Below are positions 54,117-62,953 of a stretch of 64,000 bases of DNA, piece by piece. The first letter of the stretch is position 1; every line of letters starts with the position of its first letter. Below the pieces are notes generated by a model, which ran no database searches, had not been told where the DNA came from, and saw only the letters and a list, made by a program, of their open reading frames with translations. This DNA comes from Cutibacterium porci (GTDB lineage: Bacteria; Actinomycetota; Actinomycetes; Propionibacteriales; Propionibacteriaceae): positions 372,001 to 436,000 of the forward strand of contig NZ_VUMG01000003.1 of NCBI RefSeq assembly GCF_009696315.1, in the 5' to 3' direction. The translations under genes and the position numbers were made by a program.

Positions 54117-56768
54117 TCACTTTTCCTGCTGGGAGATCACAGCCTGAGCCGCAGCGAACCGAGCAATCGGTACGCGGAACGGGGAGCAAGACACATAGTC
54201 GAGCCCGGTCTTGTTGAAGAAGTGAATCGAGTCCGGATCGCCACCGTGTTCACCACAGACGCCCAGGGACAGCTCTGGGTTAGTCTTGCGGCCCTTCTCA
54301 ACCGCCCCGGCGACGAGCTGGCCAACGCCTTCCTGGTCGATCGACGCGAACGGATTATTCTTAAGGACCTTGGTGCGCAAGTACTCGGTAAGGAAGCCAT
54401 TCTCGGCGTCGTCACGGCTGATACCCAGGGTGGTCTGAGTCAGGTCGTTGGTGCCGAAGCTGAAGAAGTCGGCAACCTCGGCGATCTTGTCGGCGATGAG
54501 GGCGGCGCGTGGCAACTCAATCATGGTGCCGATCTTGACGTCGACCTTGGTACCGGCAGCCTCGAATTCCTCGTCGATGGCCTGCTGGACGATCCGACGA
54601 TGAGTCTCCAGCTCGACAGGGGTGAAGACCAGAGGGATCATGATGTGGATCTGAACAGTCTCTCCCTCTTTCTTGAGCACTGACAGGACGGCGCGAATGA
54701 TCGCGCGAGCCTGCATATCGGGGATCTCCGGGTAGAGCATGCCGAGACGGCAACCGCGAGTACCGAGCATCGGGTTCTGCTCGTGCAGCTTCTTGACCTG
54801 GGCTAGCAGACGACGCTCCTTGTCAAGCTCACCGGCGTCAGCACCCTGATCCTCCATCTTCTGGACCTTCAGAGACTGCTCGACGAGGTTCGGCAGGAAC
54901 TCGTGGAGCGGCGGGTCAAGCAGACGGACCGTAACAGGCAGGCCCTTCATCGCGGTAAAAATGCCCTCAAAGTCATCCTGCTGCATGGGCAGGATCTTGT
55001 CGACGGCAGCCTGACGCTCCTCCGGAGTTTCGGCGGTAATCATCTCGTGCATCGCCGGTAGACGATCAGCTCCGAAGAACATGTGCTCGGTGCGGCACAG
55101 ACCAATGCCCTCGGCACCCAATTCACGAGCCTTGGCAGCGTCGGTAGCGTTGTCAGCATTGGCCTCAACACCCAGACGACGAACCTCGTCAGCCCACGAG
55201 AGCACCTCCTGGAAGTCCTCATTGATCTGCGGCGGGATGAGCTTAAGGCCGCTAGCAAAGACCTCGCCGGTGGATCCGTCGAGGGTGATCATGTCCCCCT
55301 CGTGAATGACAATGTCGCCGATGGTCAGGGTGGCCGCCTTGGCGTCAATCTTGATGCCGCGGGCACCGGCAACACACGGCTTGCCCATACCACGAGCGAC
55401 GACGGCGGCGTGAGATGTCATACCACCGTGGGCGGTCAGGACGCCCTGGCTAACGATGACGCCGTGAATGTCGTCAGGAGTGGTCTCGAACCGGATGAGA
55501 ACGACCTTTTCACCCTTAGCGCCACGCTCGGCGGCGACGTCGGCGTCAAAGACAGCCTCACCGACGGCAGCACCCGGAGAGGCCGGAAGACCTTCAGCGA
55601 CGGGCTCTTCAGTGTGGTCGGGGTCAATAGCCTCATGCAATAGCTGATCGAGCTGAGCAGGCTCGATCCGCATGAGGGCCTCTTCCTTGGTGATAACACC
55701 CTCATCAACGAGATCACGAGCTACTTTGAGGGCCGCAGCCGCAGTACGTTTACCGTTTCGGGTCTGCAACAGGTAGAGCTTGCCGTTTTCGACAGTGAAC
55801 TCCATGTCCTGCATGTCGCGGTAATGCGACTCCATCTTCTTCATGGTGTTGATGAGGTCGTGGTAGGCCTCTGGCAGCACTTCTTCCATCTCGGCAAGGG
55901 AGCGCGGGGTACGAATACCAGCGACGACGTCCTCACCCTGAGCATTGACGAGGAACTCACCGTAGAGCTCCTTGGCTCCGGTGGCGGGGTTACGGGTGAA
56001 ACAAACGCCAGTCGCGGAGGTGTCACCACGGTTACCAAACACCATCTGCATCACGTTGACGGCGGTGCCCAAGTCATCGGGAATCTTGTTGGCCTTGCGG
56101 TAGACGAAGGCACGCGGGTTAAGCCAGGAACGGAAGACGGCGTCGACGGCACGCATCAACTGCTCACGCGGATCGGTCGTCCAGTTGCCGCCAAGCTGCT
56201 CGTTCGAGAGCCTCTTGAAGGTATCAACCAGACCCTTGAGGTCGTCGGCACTCAGATCGGTGTCGGACTCGACACCTTTTTGCTCCTTGAGAGCAGTCAG
56301 AGCATCCTCATAGACGTGAGCGTCGATCCCTTCGACGACCTCACCGTACATCTGGATGAAACGGCGGTAGCAGTCCCACGCAAACCGCTCATTGTCAGCT
56401 TCCTTGGCGATGGCCTCAACAGTGTCATCAGAGATGCCAAGGTTCAAAATGGTGTCCATCATGCCGGGCATCGAGATCACTGCGCCCGACCGCACAGAGA
56501 CCAACAGCGGTTTTGTGCTGTCGCCGAGGGCGCGTCCGGTGCGCTCTTCGAGTCGCTTAAGGCCCTCCCACACCTGGGACTCCAGACCTTCGGGCCACTC
56601 ACCCTTCCTCGTCATAGTGTCCACGCAGGCTTCGGTGGTGACGGTAAACCCGTCGGGCACCGGGACGCCGAGACGCTTCATCTCGGCAACTCCTGCGCCT
56701 TTGCCGCCGAGCAGCGGCTTCATTTCCGCACTGCCCTCGGACAAGTCGTACACGTAACGGTCAGTCAT
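54117..56768 (-). CDS. ppdK: pyruvate, phosphate dikinase
   Basis: An 883-residue enzyme interconverting pyruvate, ATP and phosphate with PEP, AMP and pyrophosphate. The nucleotide domain is N-terminal (LGGKGAGVAEMKRLGVPVPDGF; RSGAVISMPGMMDTILNLG). The phospho-carrying His is in GGMTSHAAVVARGMGKP near residue 455, next to the regulatory Thr. The PEP domain is C-terminal, with GIGLCRTEHMFF, LPVTVRLLDPPLHEF, GTNDLTQTTLG and LGVCGEHGGDP. Propionibacteria use PPDK for PEP supply and pyrophosphate use. Its regulator lies upstream on the same strand. AAGGAG stands before the ATG. Confidence 0.97.
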   Translation of the reverse strand: MTDRYVYDLSEGSAEMKPLLGGKGAGVAEMKRLGVPVPDGFTVTTEACVDTMTRKGEWPEGLESQVWEGLKRLEERTGRALGDSTKPLLVSVRSGAVISMPGMMDTILNLGISDDTVEAIAKEADNERFAWDCYRRFIQMYGEVVEGIDAHVYEDALTALKEQKGVESDTDLSADDLKGLVDTFKRLSNEQLGGNWTTDPREQLMRAVDAVFRSWLNPRAFVYRKANKIPDDLGTAVNVMQMVFGNRGDTSATGVCFTRNPATGAKELYGEFLVNAQGEDVVAGIRTPRSLAEMEEVLPEAYHDLINTMKKMESHYRDMQDMEFTVENGKLYLLQTRNGKRTAAAALKVARDLVDEGVITKEEALMRIEPAQLDQLLHEAIDPDHTEEPVAEGLPASPGAAVGEAVFDADVAAERGAKGEKVVLIRFETTPDDIHGVIVSQGVLTAHGGMTSHAAVVARGMGKPCVAGARGIKIDAKAATLTIGDIVIHEGDMITLDGSTGEVFASGLKLIPPQINEDFQEVLSWADEVRRLGVEANADNATDAAKARELGAEGIGLCRTEHMFFGADRLPAMHEMITAETPEERQAAVDKILPMQQDDFEGIFTAMKGLPVTVRLLDPPLHEFLPNLVEQSLKVQKMEDQGADAGELDKERRLLAQVKKLHEQNPMLGTRGCRLGMLYPEIPDMQARAIIRAVLSVLKKEGETVQIHIMIPLVFTPVELETHRRIVQQAIDEEFEAAGTKVDVKIGTMIELPRAALIADKIAEVADFFSFGTNDLTQTTLGISRDDAENGFLTEYLRTKVLKNNPFASIDQEGVGQLVAGAVEKGRKTNPELSLGVCGEHGGDPDSIHFFNKTGLDYVSCSPFRVPIARFAAAQAVISQQEK

Positions 56769-57051
56769 GACTGATCTCCTTCGATCTGTGTCAGCCTGTT
56801 CATCAAATCACGGCGTTCGGACCCGTGCGACTACGCCGCGAGCCCAAGGCCCGGCCCCTAACTGGGTCGGCGTGGCCATTCTTTCACGCTCGCGGCGCAT
56901 TTTCATGAGGAGAACGGCTAAGAGTGACGAGTAACACTAAACCGTCGTCGCATTGCACCAATCGTTCGCCCTATGGCGACATTTTTGGACACTTGCGGGA
57001 ATATCGTCGCGTGCCACACCGCTACCGCGGCCTCACCGGATCCAGCTGTCA

Positions 57052-57936
57052 TCACGGGCGCATGCGATATGAACCGGCCGGCCTGCGCAGCCTAGTTCCA
57101 GCCGTCTTAGCTCGCTGATCGACCACGTCAATAACCTTCGTCGCCGATTCCTCCAACGCCAAACCGGTCGTATCAATGATGGGGCAGCCCAGCCGGCGCT
57201 GAATTTTGCCGACCTCGTCTAGCTCGTCATAAATTGCAGCCAGGTCAGCGTACCCGTCCTCATTACCGAAACCGCCCAGTCCGCGCACACGACGTCCACG
57301 AATCTCCAGCAGTCGCTGCGCGTCGATCGTCAAGCCGACGATTCGCCACCGATCCACCGCAGCAAGCTCGGCTGGCGGCGCAATACCGGGAACCAGTGGA
57401 ACGTTGACCGTCTTGTAGCCCAAATATCCTAGGTAGATCGACAGTGGGGTTTTCCCAGAACGACTCACACCCACCAGGCAAATATCTGCTTCTGTCAAAC
57501 GATCCGGAATAGCACCATCGTCATTGCGGACTGCGAATTCCATCGCCGAGATCCGGGTGAAATAGTCGGCTTCAACCCCCACTGGGCGACGCGGAACCGC
57601 GTCAGCATCTAAGCCCGACGCCTCCTCCATTGCGTCAAGCATCGGGCCCATGAGGTTGACCTCACGAATCCCCATCTCCTCGCAGGCATCAGAGACCATT
57701 CGGCGCATATCAGGTAGTACCAAGGTATGCACGACACATACCCATTGCCCTGCCTCGTGAGCCTCAGAAATAGCCTCAAGAGCTGAAACCATATCCGGAA
57801 CAGTGCCAATCATCGGATGGCGCACGATATGCCAATGGACCCCCTCGAACTGGCTACGGGCAGCCCGAGCCAGACGAACGGCGGTCTCACCCGTCGAATC
57901 GGCGATGACGTGAATTTCCAGGGGCGACTCTGCCAT
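57052..57936 (-). CDS. PPDK regulatory kinase/phosphotransferase
   Basis: A 294-residue member of the DUF299 family of bifunctional regulators that phosphorylate and dephosphorylate PPDK or PEP synthase on a Thr next to the catalytic His. It opens HVIADSTGETAVRLARAARSQF, and the P-loop is GVSRSGKTPLSIYLG near 155-169. GYKTVNVPLVPG and GLTIDAQRLLEIR follow, and the tail is basic. ADP inhibits the target through this enzyme in studied cases. The gene is 283 bases upstream of ppdK on the same strand; a separate promoter for ppdK in that gap is likely. Confidence 0.92.
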   Translation of the reverse strand: MAESPLEIHVIADSTGETAVRLARAARSQFEGVHWHIVRHPMIGTVPDMVSALEAISEAHEAGQWVCVVHTLVLPDMRRMVSDACEEMGIREVNLMGPMLDAMEEASGLDADAVPRRPVGVEADYFTRISAMEFAVRNDDGAIPDRLTEADICLVGVSRSGKTPLSIYLGYLGYKTVNVPLVPGIAPPAELAAVDRWRIVGLTIDAQRLLEIRGRRVRGLGGFGNEDGYADLAAIYDELDEVGKIQRRLGCPIIDTTGLALEESATKVIDVVDQRAKTAGTRLRRPAGSYRMRP

Positions 57937-58210
57937 GTCGCCATCCTAGAGCTGCCGCTGCGCTAGACACCTTTCCCCACCCTATTCGGGCGTCACCCGC
58001 CGCGTTGAGTCACCCGTTGGCGGCAGTGAGAGCATGACGACCACCGCGTCGGGTCACCGCACCGCCGGCTGCTGTAGCCGTGCTATTTCTACCCACACCT
58101 GCCCACATGTGCCCTAAAACTGCACTGGGAGCGCCATAACCGACATTTTTCGCACCGACGACGTTGTTGACCACCCAGCATCGTCAACCCCCATCTGCGA
58201 GACTGCCGCC

Positions 58211-59215
58211 ATGGACGCTGCCCCCCAGAACGCTGTAGACGAGCTCATCACCGCTGAATCGCCGCACACTGACTCGGTGTGGGTGTTGGGACGTCCGTCC
58301 CTGGTGCCAGTGGCTGGGACAAGGTGCAGGGCGTGGGTCGATGATTGCCGTGATCTTGCCGATATTCCTGAAAACATCCGCCTCAACCCCCTGACCGCAA
58401 ACGAAGCTGCCGGTGGTCCCGTCGTGTGGATGGGACTGCCGACAAGCCTTGACGAGCTGGATGAATTGCTAGGGAACCTGTGGCGCGTCCTCGGACCCGA
58501 GACCCACATCGTCGCTGGTGGGCGTATCAAGCACATGACCCGGTCCATGAATGACGTCGCAGGCCGGTGGTTTGACGACGTCCACGCCAGTCTCGGGGTG
58601 CGCAAAGCGCGCGTATTACACATCTCGTCACCTCGGGAACGTCCGGCCATTAGCGGGCAATGGCCGCGCACCAGCACTGTCAACGGACTGATAATCCGGG
58701 CCCACGGCGGGGTCTTCCATACTGCCGGGCTCGACGCCGGAACGTCTCTGCTGCTCGATCACCTCGACGCCATCGCAGCCGACGTCGGCTCGCAGGCCGT
58801 CGATTTAGGCTCCGGGAATGGTGTTATTGCTGCTCATCTAGCGCGACGGCTCCCCCACGCCACGATCCACGCCACCGACGTGTCGTGGCAGGCCGTCGAT
58901 TCCACTGCCCTCACCGCACAGGCAAACCGGCTCAACGTCGTCACTCATTGGTGTGACGGACTAGCCGACATCCCCGATGAGAGCGTCGACGTCGTCGTCA
59001 CCAACCCTCCCTTTCACAGAGGCACCGCTCAAGATCACGCACCCACGCTGGCCATGCTGGCCGACACAGCGCGAGTGTTGCGCCCCGCGGGAACACTGTG
59101 GTGCGTATATAACAACCACTTACCATGGGCGTCGCACATACAGCGCACTGTGGGGCCAATTAGCCGCGTTGGGCGGAATCGTCGCTATACCGTCGTAAGG
59201 GCAGTGCGTCGATGA
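58211..59215 (+). CDS. RsmC/RlmG-like rRNA guanine-N2 methyltransferase
   Basis: A 334-residue two-domain methyltransferase. The N-terminal domain (1-165) is a degenerate copy, seen in LDELLGNLWRVLGPETHIVAGGRIKHM. The C-terminal domain has motif I AVDLGSGNGVIAAHLAR near 195-211, ATDVSWQAV, and the catalytic VVTNPPFHRG near 260, the N2-guanine signature. The target would be a guanine in 16S or 23S rRNA. No good ribosome site precedes the ATG at 58211. Confidence 0.87.
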   Translation: MDAAPQNAVDELITAESPHTDSVWVLGRPSLVPVAGTRCRAWVDDCRDLADIPENIRLNPLTANEAAGGPVVWMGLPTSLDELDELLGNLWRVLGPETHIVAGGRIKHMTRSMNDVAGRWFDDVHASLGVRKARVLHISSPRERPAISGQWPRTSTVNGLIIRAHGGVFHTAGLDAGTSLLLDHLDAIAADVGSQAVDLGSGNGVIAAHLARRLPHATIHATDVSWQAVDSTALTAQANRLNVVTHWCDGLADIPDESVDVVVTNPPFHRGTAQDHAPTLAMLADTARVLRPAGTLWCVYNNHLPWASHIQRTVGPISRVGRNRRYTVVRAVRR

Positions 59216-59317
59216 GCCACAGACACGACGACTGTCACAACTCGCCTTTTACGATTCGCACCGGGCCGAGGACCGGGACTTCCACCGAAACCGGTCAAAC
59301 ACACCTACCGTGGTCTC

Positions 59318-60175
59318 ATGAACTCTCGCGTCATCCTCGTCAGCGACGATCGCTCCAGCCTCCGCGCCCCCGGCAGCCTGCTGTGGCCCGATGCCGCCTG
59401 TATGCGCGGCATGCACACTGGTGAATGGGCTGCCCACATTTTCGAATACGCCATGTCTTTTGAGGGCAATATGACGCAGGTGCGTGACATAGCCGCCGCG
59501 AACGGGGTCGGCGTGCTGCATCCCCACGGTGCACTGGCCACCGAGCCACCTAGTCTCATCGTCTGTGACGTTGACTCCACCATCACGCGCACTGAGGCCA
59601 TTGACCTGCTCGCCGAATGTGCCGGGAAGGCCAACGAAGTGCACGAGATCACCGCCCGCGCCATGGCTGGCGAACTGGATTTCACGGAATCGCTGCACGC
59701 CCGGGTGAGGTGTCTGGAAGGGCTGCATATCGGGGCGCTAGAGGAGGCGCGCAAGGCCACCATCGTCACACCGGGAGCGGCTGAGCTTGTAGCCGCCGCG
59801 CATGAGGTTGGAGCCGCCGTCGGATTGGTGTCTGGCGGGTTCACAGCCTTCGTTAACCCGTTGCTCGACCACATCGGGGCTGATTTCGCGGCCTCCAATG
59901 AACTTGAGGTCGTTGACGATCACCTCACCGGGCGAGTAGCGGGTAACGTTATCGACCGGGCCGCGAAGGCAACCTGGCTGCGCCGCTGGGTCTCAGAGCG
60001 CGGAACCGATCTTGAGCGAACGATCGCCGTCGGTGACGGCGCTAATGACCTTGACATGTTCGCGATCGCTGGGTTACCAATCGCATTCTGCGCGAAACCG
60101 GTAGCCGTCGAGGCTGCACGAAACACCATCAGGTGTGAGCGGATAGACGCAGTCCGCGCCGTATGGACTCACTAA
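59318..60175 (+). CDS. serB: phosphoserine phosphatase
   Basis: A 285-residue HAD phosphatase that completes serine synthesis. The catalytic Asp84 and Asp86 are in VCDVDSTITRTEAIDLLAE; motif II is GLVSGGFTAF, motif III Lys is in DRAAKATWLRRW, and motif IV is VGDGANDLDMFAIAGLPIAFCAKP. The first 75 residues are an extra domain, as in several bacterial SerB proteins, here without an obvious ACT pattern. It is followed after 16 bases by the mutarotase gene, so the two may be co-transcribed. Confidence 0.93.
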   Translation: MNSRVILVSDDRSSLRAPGSLLWPDAACMRGMHTGEWAAHIFEYAMSFEGNMTQVRDIAAANGVGVLHPHGALATEPPSLIVCDVDSTITRTEAIDLLAECAGKANEVHEITARAMAGELDFTESLHARVRCLEGLHIGALEEARKATIVTPGAAELVAAAHEVGAAVGLVSGGFTAFVNPLLDHIGADFAASNELEVVDDHLTGRVAGNVIDRAAKATWLRRWVSERGTDLERTIAVGDGANDLDMFAIAGLPIAFCAKPVAVEAARNTIRCERIDAVRAVWTH

Positions 60176-60191
60176 CCATGATCATGGACAT

Positions 60192-60980
60192 ATGAGCACC
60201 GGAATCATTCATACAGCGCGTGATGGCGCTTGGCAGGTGGCAGAACATGGTTGTCAGGTCCTCTCCTGGCAACCTGCAGACACGCCCGTGATCTGGTTCG
60301 ACCCCGAGCACGCCGATGAATCCGAAGCCGTGATCCGAGGAGGGATCCCGCTGTGTGCCCCGTGGTTTGGTCACGGGCCCAACAATGATCAAGACCCTCA
60401 GCATGGCTTGGCCCGCCGGGCCACCTTCGAGGTGACAGTCACGGAGCCGTTCCGCGTCACCGGAGTTGCTGAGACAGCGTCGATCGGGATTCGTCACGAC
60501 GTCGTCATGACCGACGCAGCCTTAGAGATGACGCTCACCCTCACCAACCATGATCACACACCGCGCACCGTCGAGGGAATGTGGCATAGCTATTTTCGCG
60601 TCGCAGACGCTACGCAGGCGCGAGTCAGGGGAATTCAAGGCACCGAGTGGCACAATTTCGCAACCGGTGAGCGGGGATCTTTCGACTGCGACGAACTGGC
60701 CATCGCCCCCGACACCGACACCGTCATCCAAGGAGTGGGCACAGCCATAGACCTCGTCGATCCGGTGTGGGACCGCCGAATCCATCTGGAGACCACGCGG
60801 TGTCCCAGCGCCGTAGTGTGGAACCCACGCTCCTCGTCGGCACACAGCGATAACCCAACGGCCAGCGCATGGCGCGATTTTGTATGCGTTGAGACCGGGA
60901 TGTGCAAGGAGAATGCGGTGAGCCTCCTGCCAGGAAGCAGCCTCACGTTGTCCACACAGATCAGCGTCGAGACATTGTGA
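60192..60980 (+). CDS. D-hexose-6-phosphate mutarotase (YeaD-like)
   Basis: A 262-residue aldose-epimerase-fold protein. VLSWQPADTPVIWFDP, RGGIPLCAPWFGHGP, QHGLARRATFEV with the catalytic His, and VWNPRSSSA near 215 follow the YeaD/YMR099c layout; the second His lies in EGMWHSYFRVAD and the Glu in CVETGMCKEN. It would equilibrate alpha and beta forms of glucose 6-phosphate and related sugars. Immediately after serB. Confidence 0.85.
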   Translation: MSTGIIHTARDGAWQVAEHGCQVLSWQPADTPVIWFDPEHADESEAVIRGGIPLCAPWFGHGPNNDQDPQHGLARRATFEVTVTEPFRVTGVAETASIGIRHDVVMTDAALEMTLTLTNHDHTPRTVEGMWHSYFRVADATQARVRGIQGTEWHNFATGERGSFDCDELAIAPDTDTVIQGVGTAIDLVDPVWDRRIHLETTRCPSAVVWNPRSSSAHSDNPTASAWRDFVCVETGMCKENAVSLLPGSSLTLSTQISVETL

Positions 60981-61082
60981 TCATGGTCATGGCCCGGCAA
61001 CAGTAAGGAAGCGCCCGACGAACGTCGAGTCGTGCACGCACCTTGATGACGAGCAACAGTGCTCTCTTGATCCCAAATAGCA

Positions 61083-61097
61083 GGGGTGGCCCACCCC
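61083..61097. other. 15-base palindrome before the CoA transferase gene
   Basis: GGGGTGG-C-CCACCCC is a perfect inverted repeat about 140 bases above the CoA transferase start and 100 past the mutarotase stop. It could end the serB unit or be an operator; TATAAA follows at 61114-61119 as a possible -10 of the CoA transferase. Confidence 0.35.
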
Positions 61098-61235
61098 GTC
61101 TGGCAAGTCGCCATATAAAGTAATGTTACGGTTTCGGACCGCCTTCGACGGGAACGAGACAGTGTTTCTTCGACGGCTCACGGGTAGCGCTGTGTGCCGT
61201 CACCGACAACCAGCCGCACGGCGGCAGGAGGACAG

Positions 61236-62750
61236 ATGTCAGAGCGGATTGCCAACGCAGCCCTGCGTCAGAAAGTGATGAGTGCAGACGACGCAGCTGC
61301 CCTCATCCATGACGGTGACCAGATCGGATTCGGTGGATTCACTGGGTCGGGCTACCCGAAGGCGCTTCCGGGTGCACTGGCCAAGCGCATCCAGGAATCT
61401 CACGACCGTGGAGAGAAGTTCACCGTCAACGTTTTCACTGGAGCCTCGACCGCTCCTGAACTCGACGGCGCCCTTGCCGCCGTTGACGGCATCGGCTGGC
61501 GCATGCCGTACCAGTCCGATCCGCAGATGCGAAACAAGATCAACGACGGCACCTCCTTCTACACCGACATTCATCTGTCGGAGTCGGGCATGATGGTGCG
61601 TCAGGGATTCTTTGGCAACGTCGACTTCGCGGTCATCGAGGCCACCCGGATCACCGAAGACGGGGACGTCGTCCTCACATCATCGGTTGGCAACAACGCG
61701 GTTTACTGCGAGGTCGCTGACAAGATCATCATCGAGGTCAACTCGTGGCAGTCCGAGGACCTCGAAGGAATGCACGACATCTACGGTGGTTTCGCACTGC
61801 CCCCGAACCGCGTGCCCATCCCGATCACCCACCCCGGTGACCGGATTGGTGACAAGTTCCTCCACATCCCCCAGAACAAGGTTGTGGCCATCATCGAGAC
61901 CGATGGCCCTGACCGCAACACCCCGTTCAAGCCGATCGACGACGACTCCCGCAAGATTGCCGGATTCCTACTCGACTTCTACGACAACGAGGTCAAGCAG
62001 GGCCGTATACCCAAGAACCTTTTGCCCCTACAGTCGGGTGTCGGCAACATCCCGAATGCCGTTCTTGACGGCCTGCTGCATTCCGATCTGGAGCACCTGA
62101 CCTCATACACCGAGGTTATTCAGGATGGCATGATCGACCTCATTGACGCCGGCAAGCTCGACGTCGCGTCCGCCACAGCCTTCTCGCTGTCGCCTGATTA
62201 CGCCCACAAGATGAACGAGAACGCGGCCTTCTACCGCGACCACATCATCTTGCGCCCGCAGGAGATCTCGAACCACCCCGAGGTCATTCGCCGCCTCGGT
62301 GTCATCGGTGCCAACGGCATGATCGAGGCCGACATTTATGGCAACGTCAACTCGACCCACGTCATGGGCTCGCGGATGATGAATGGCATCGGCGGATCTG
62401 GCGACTTCACCCGCAATGCCTACATCTCGGCCTTCGTGTCCCCGTCGACGGCCAAGGGCGGTGCCATTTCAGCGATCGTCCCGATGGTTTCCCACGTCGA
62501 CCACACTGAGCACGACGGCATGGTTATCATTACCGAACAGGGCATCGCTGATCTGCGCGGCCTGGCCCCCCGCCAGCGCGCGCCGAAGATCATTGAGAAC
62601 TGCGCCCACCCGGATTTCCGGCCGATGCTGCTCGACTACTACGAGCGTGCGCTGCGTGATTGCAAGTTCAAGCACACCCCGCATTTGCTGAATGAGGCAT
62701 ATTCGTGGCACACCCGGTTCTTGGAGACCGGCACCATGAAGCTCTCCTGA
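61236..62750 (+). CDS. acetyl-CoA hydrolase/CoA transferase (succinyl-CoA:acetate/propionate type)
   Basis: A 504-residue enzyme of the type I acetyl-CoA hydrolase/transferase family. The N-terminal half has IGFGGFTGSGYPKALP and NVFTGASTAPELDGAL; the C-terminal half has the catalytic Glu in VIITEQGIADLRGLAPRQRA, preceded by GIGGSGDFTRNAYIS. In propionibacteria a CoA transferase passes CoA from propionyl-CoA to succinate, closing the Wood-Werkman cycle; this protein is the candidate in the window, though acetate could also be its partner. GGAGGA lies seven bases before the ATG at 61236, which I prefer to the longer frame. A strong hairpin follows. Confidence 0.92.
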   Translation: MSERIANAALRQKVMSADDAAALIHDGDQIGFGGFTGSGYPKALPGALAKRIQESHDRGEKFTVNVFTGASTAPELDGALAAVDGIGWRMPYQSDPQMRNKINDGTSFYTDIHLSESGMMVRQGFFGNVDFAVIEATRITEDGDVVLTSSVGNNAVYCEVADKIIIEVNSWQSEDLEGMHDIYGGFALPPNRVPIPITHPGDRIGDKFLHIPQNKVVAIIETDGPDRNTPFKPIDDDSRKIAGFLLDFYDNEVKQGRIPKNLLPLQSGVGNIPNAVLDGLLHSDLEHLTSYTEVIQDGMIDLIDAGKLDVASATAFSLSPDYAHKMNENAAFYRDHIILRPQEISNHPEVIRRLGVIGANGMIEADIYGNVNSTHVMGSRMMNGIGGSGDFTRNAYISAFVSPSTAKGGAISAIVPMVSHVDHTEHDGMVIITEQGIADLRGLAPRQRAPKIIENCAHPDFRPMLLDYYERALRDCKFKHTPHLLNEAYSWHTRFLETGTMKLS

Positions 62751-62766
62751 GCTATCACCATCCTGC

Positions 62767-62805
62767 ATGATCGCTCCAGGGCCGTTTCGGTTCTGGAGCG
62801 ATCAT
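62767..62805 (+). terminator. terminator of the CoA transferase gene
   Basis: A 13-bp perfect stem (ATGATCGCTCCAG with its complement) around a 13-base loop begins 17 bases after the stop codon. Confidence 0.8.
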
Positions 62806-62884
62806 TATGTGCGGTAACCGCGCGAGGTGACGATTTTCGTCACGCCATGTAGTCACAGCCATGACTGCGCGCCGGTAGGCATGC

Positions 62885-62947
62885 AAAAAATCCCGCCCCG
62901 CCCCGGAGACAGGCACGTCAGTGCTGCCACCGTAGGCGAGTCGGGAT
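62885..62947 (-). terminator. long-loop terminator of the amidase gene
   Basis: On the minus strand a 13-bp stem with one mismatch and one G-T pair (ATCCCGACTCGCC with GGCGGGGCGGGAT) ends in six T. The 32-base loop holds a smaller hairpin (GCAC-TGAC-GTGC). It starts seven bases after the amidase stop. Confidence 0.75.
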
Positions 62948-62953
62948 TTTTGG

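Noticed and set aside
56924-57118. 64-codon plus-strand frame between ppdK and its regulator
   Set aside because: No ribosome site, and it runs into the antisense of the regulator gene; composition is not protein-like.
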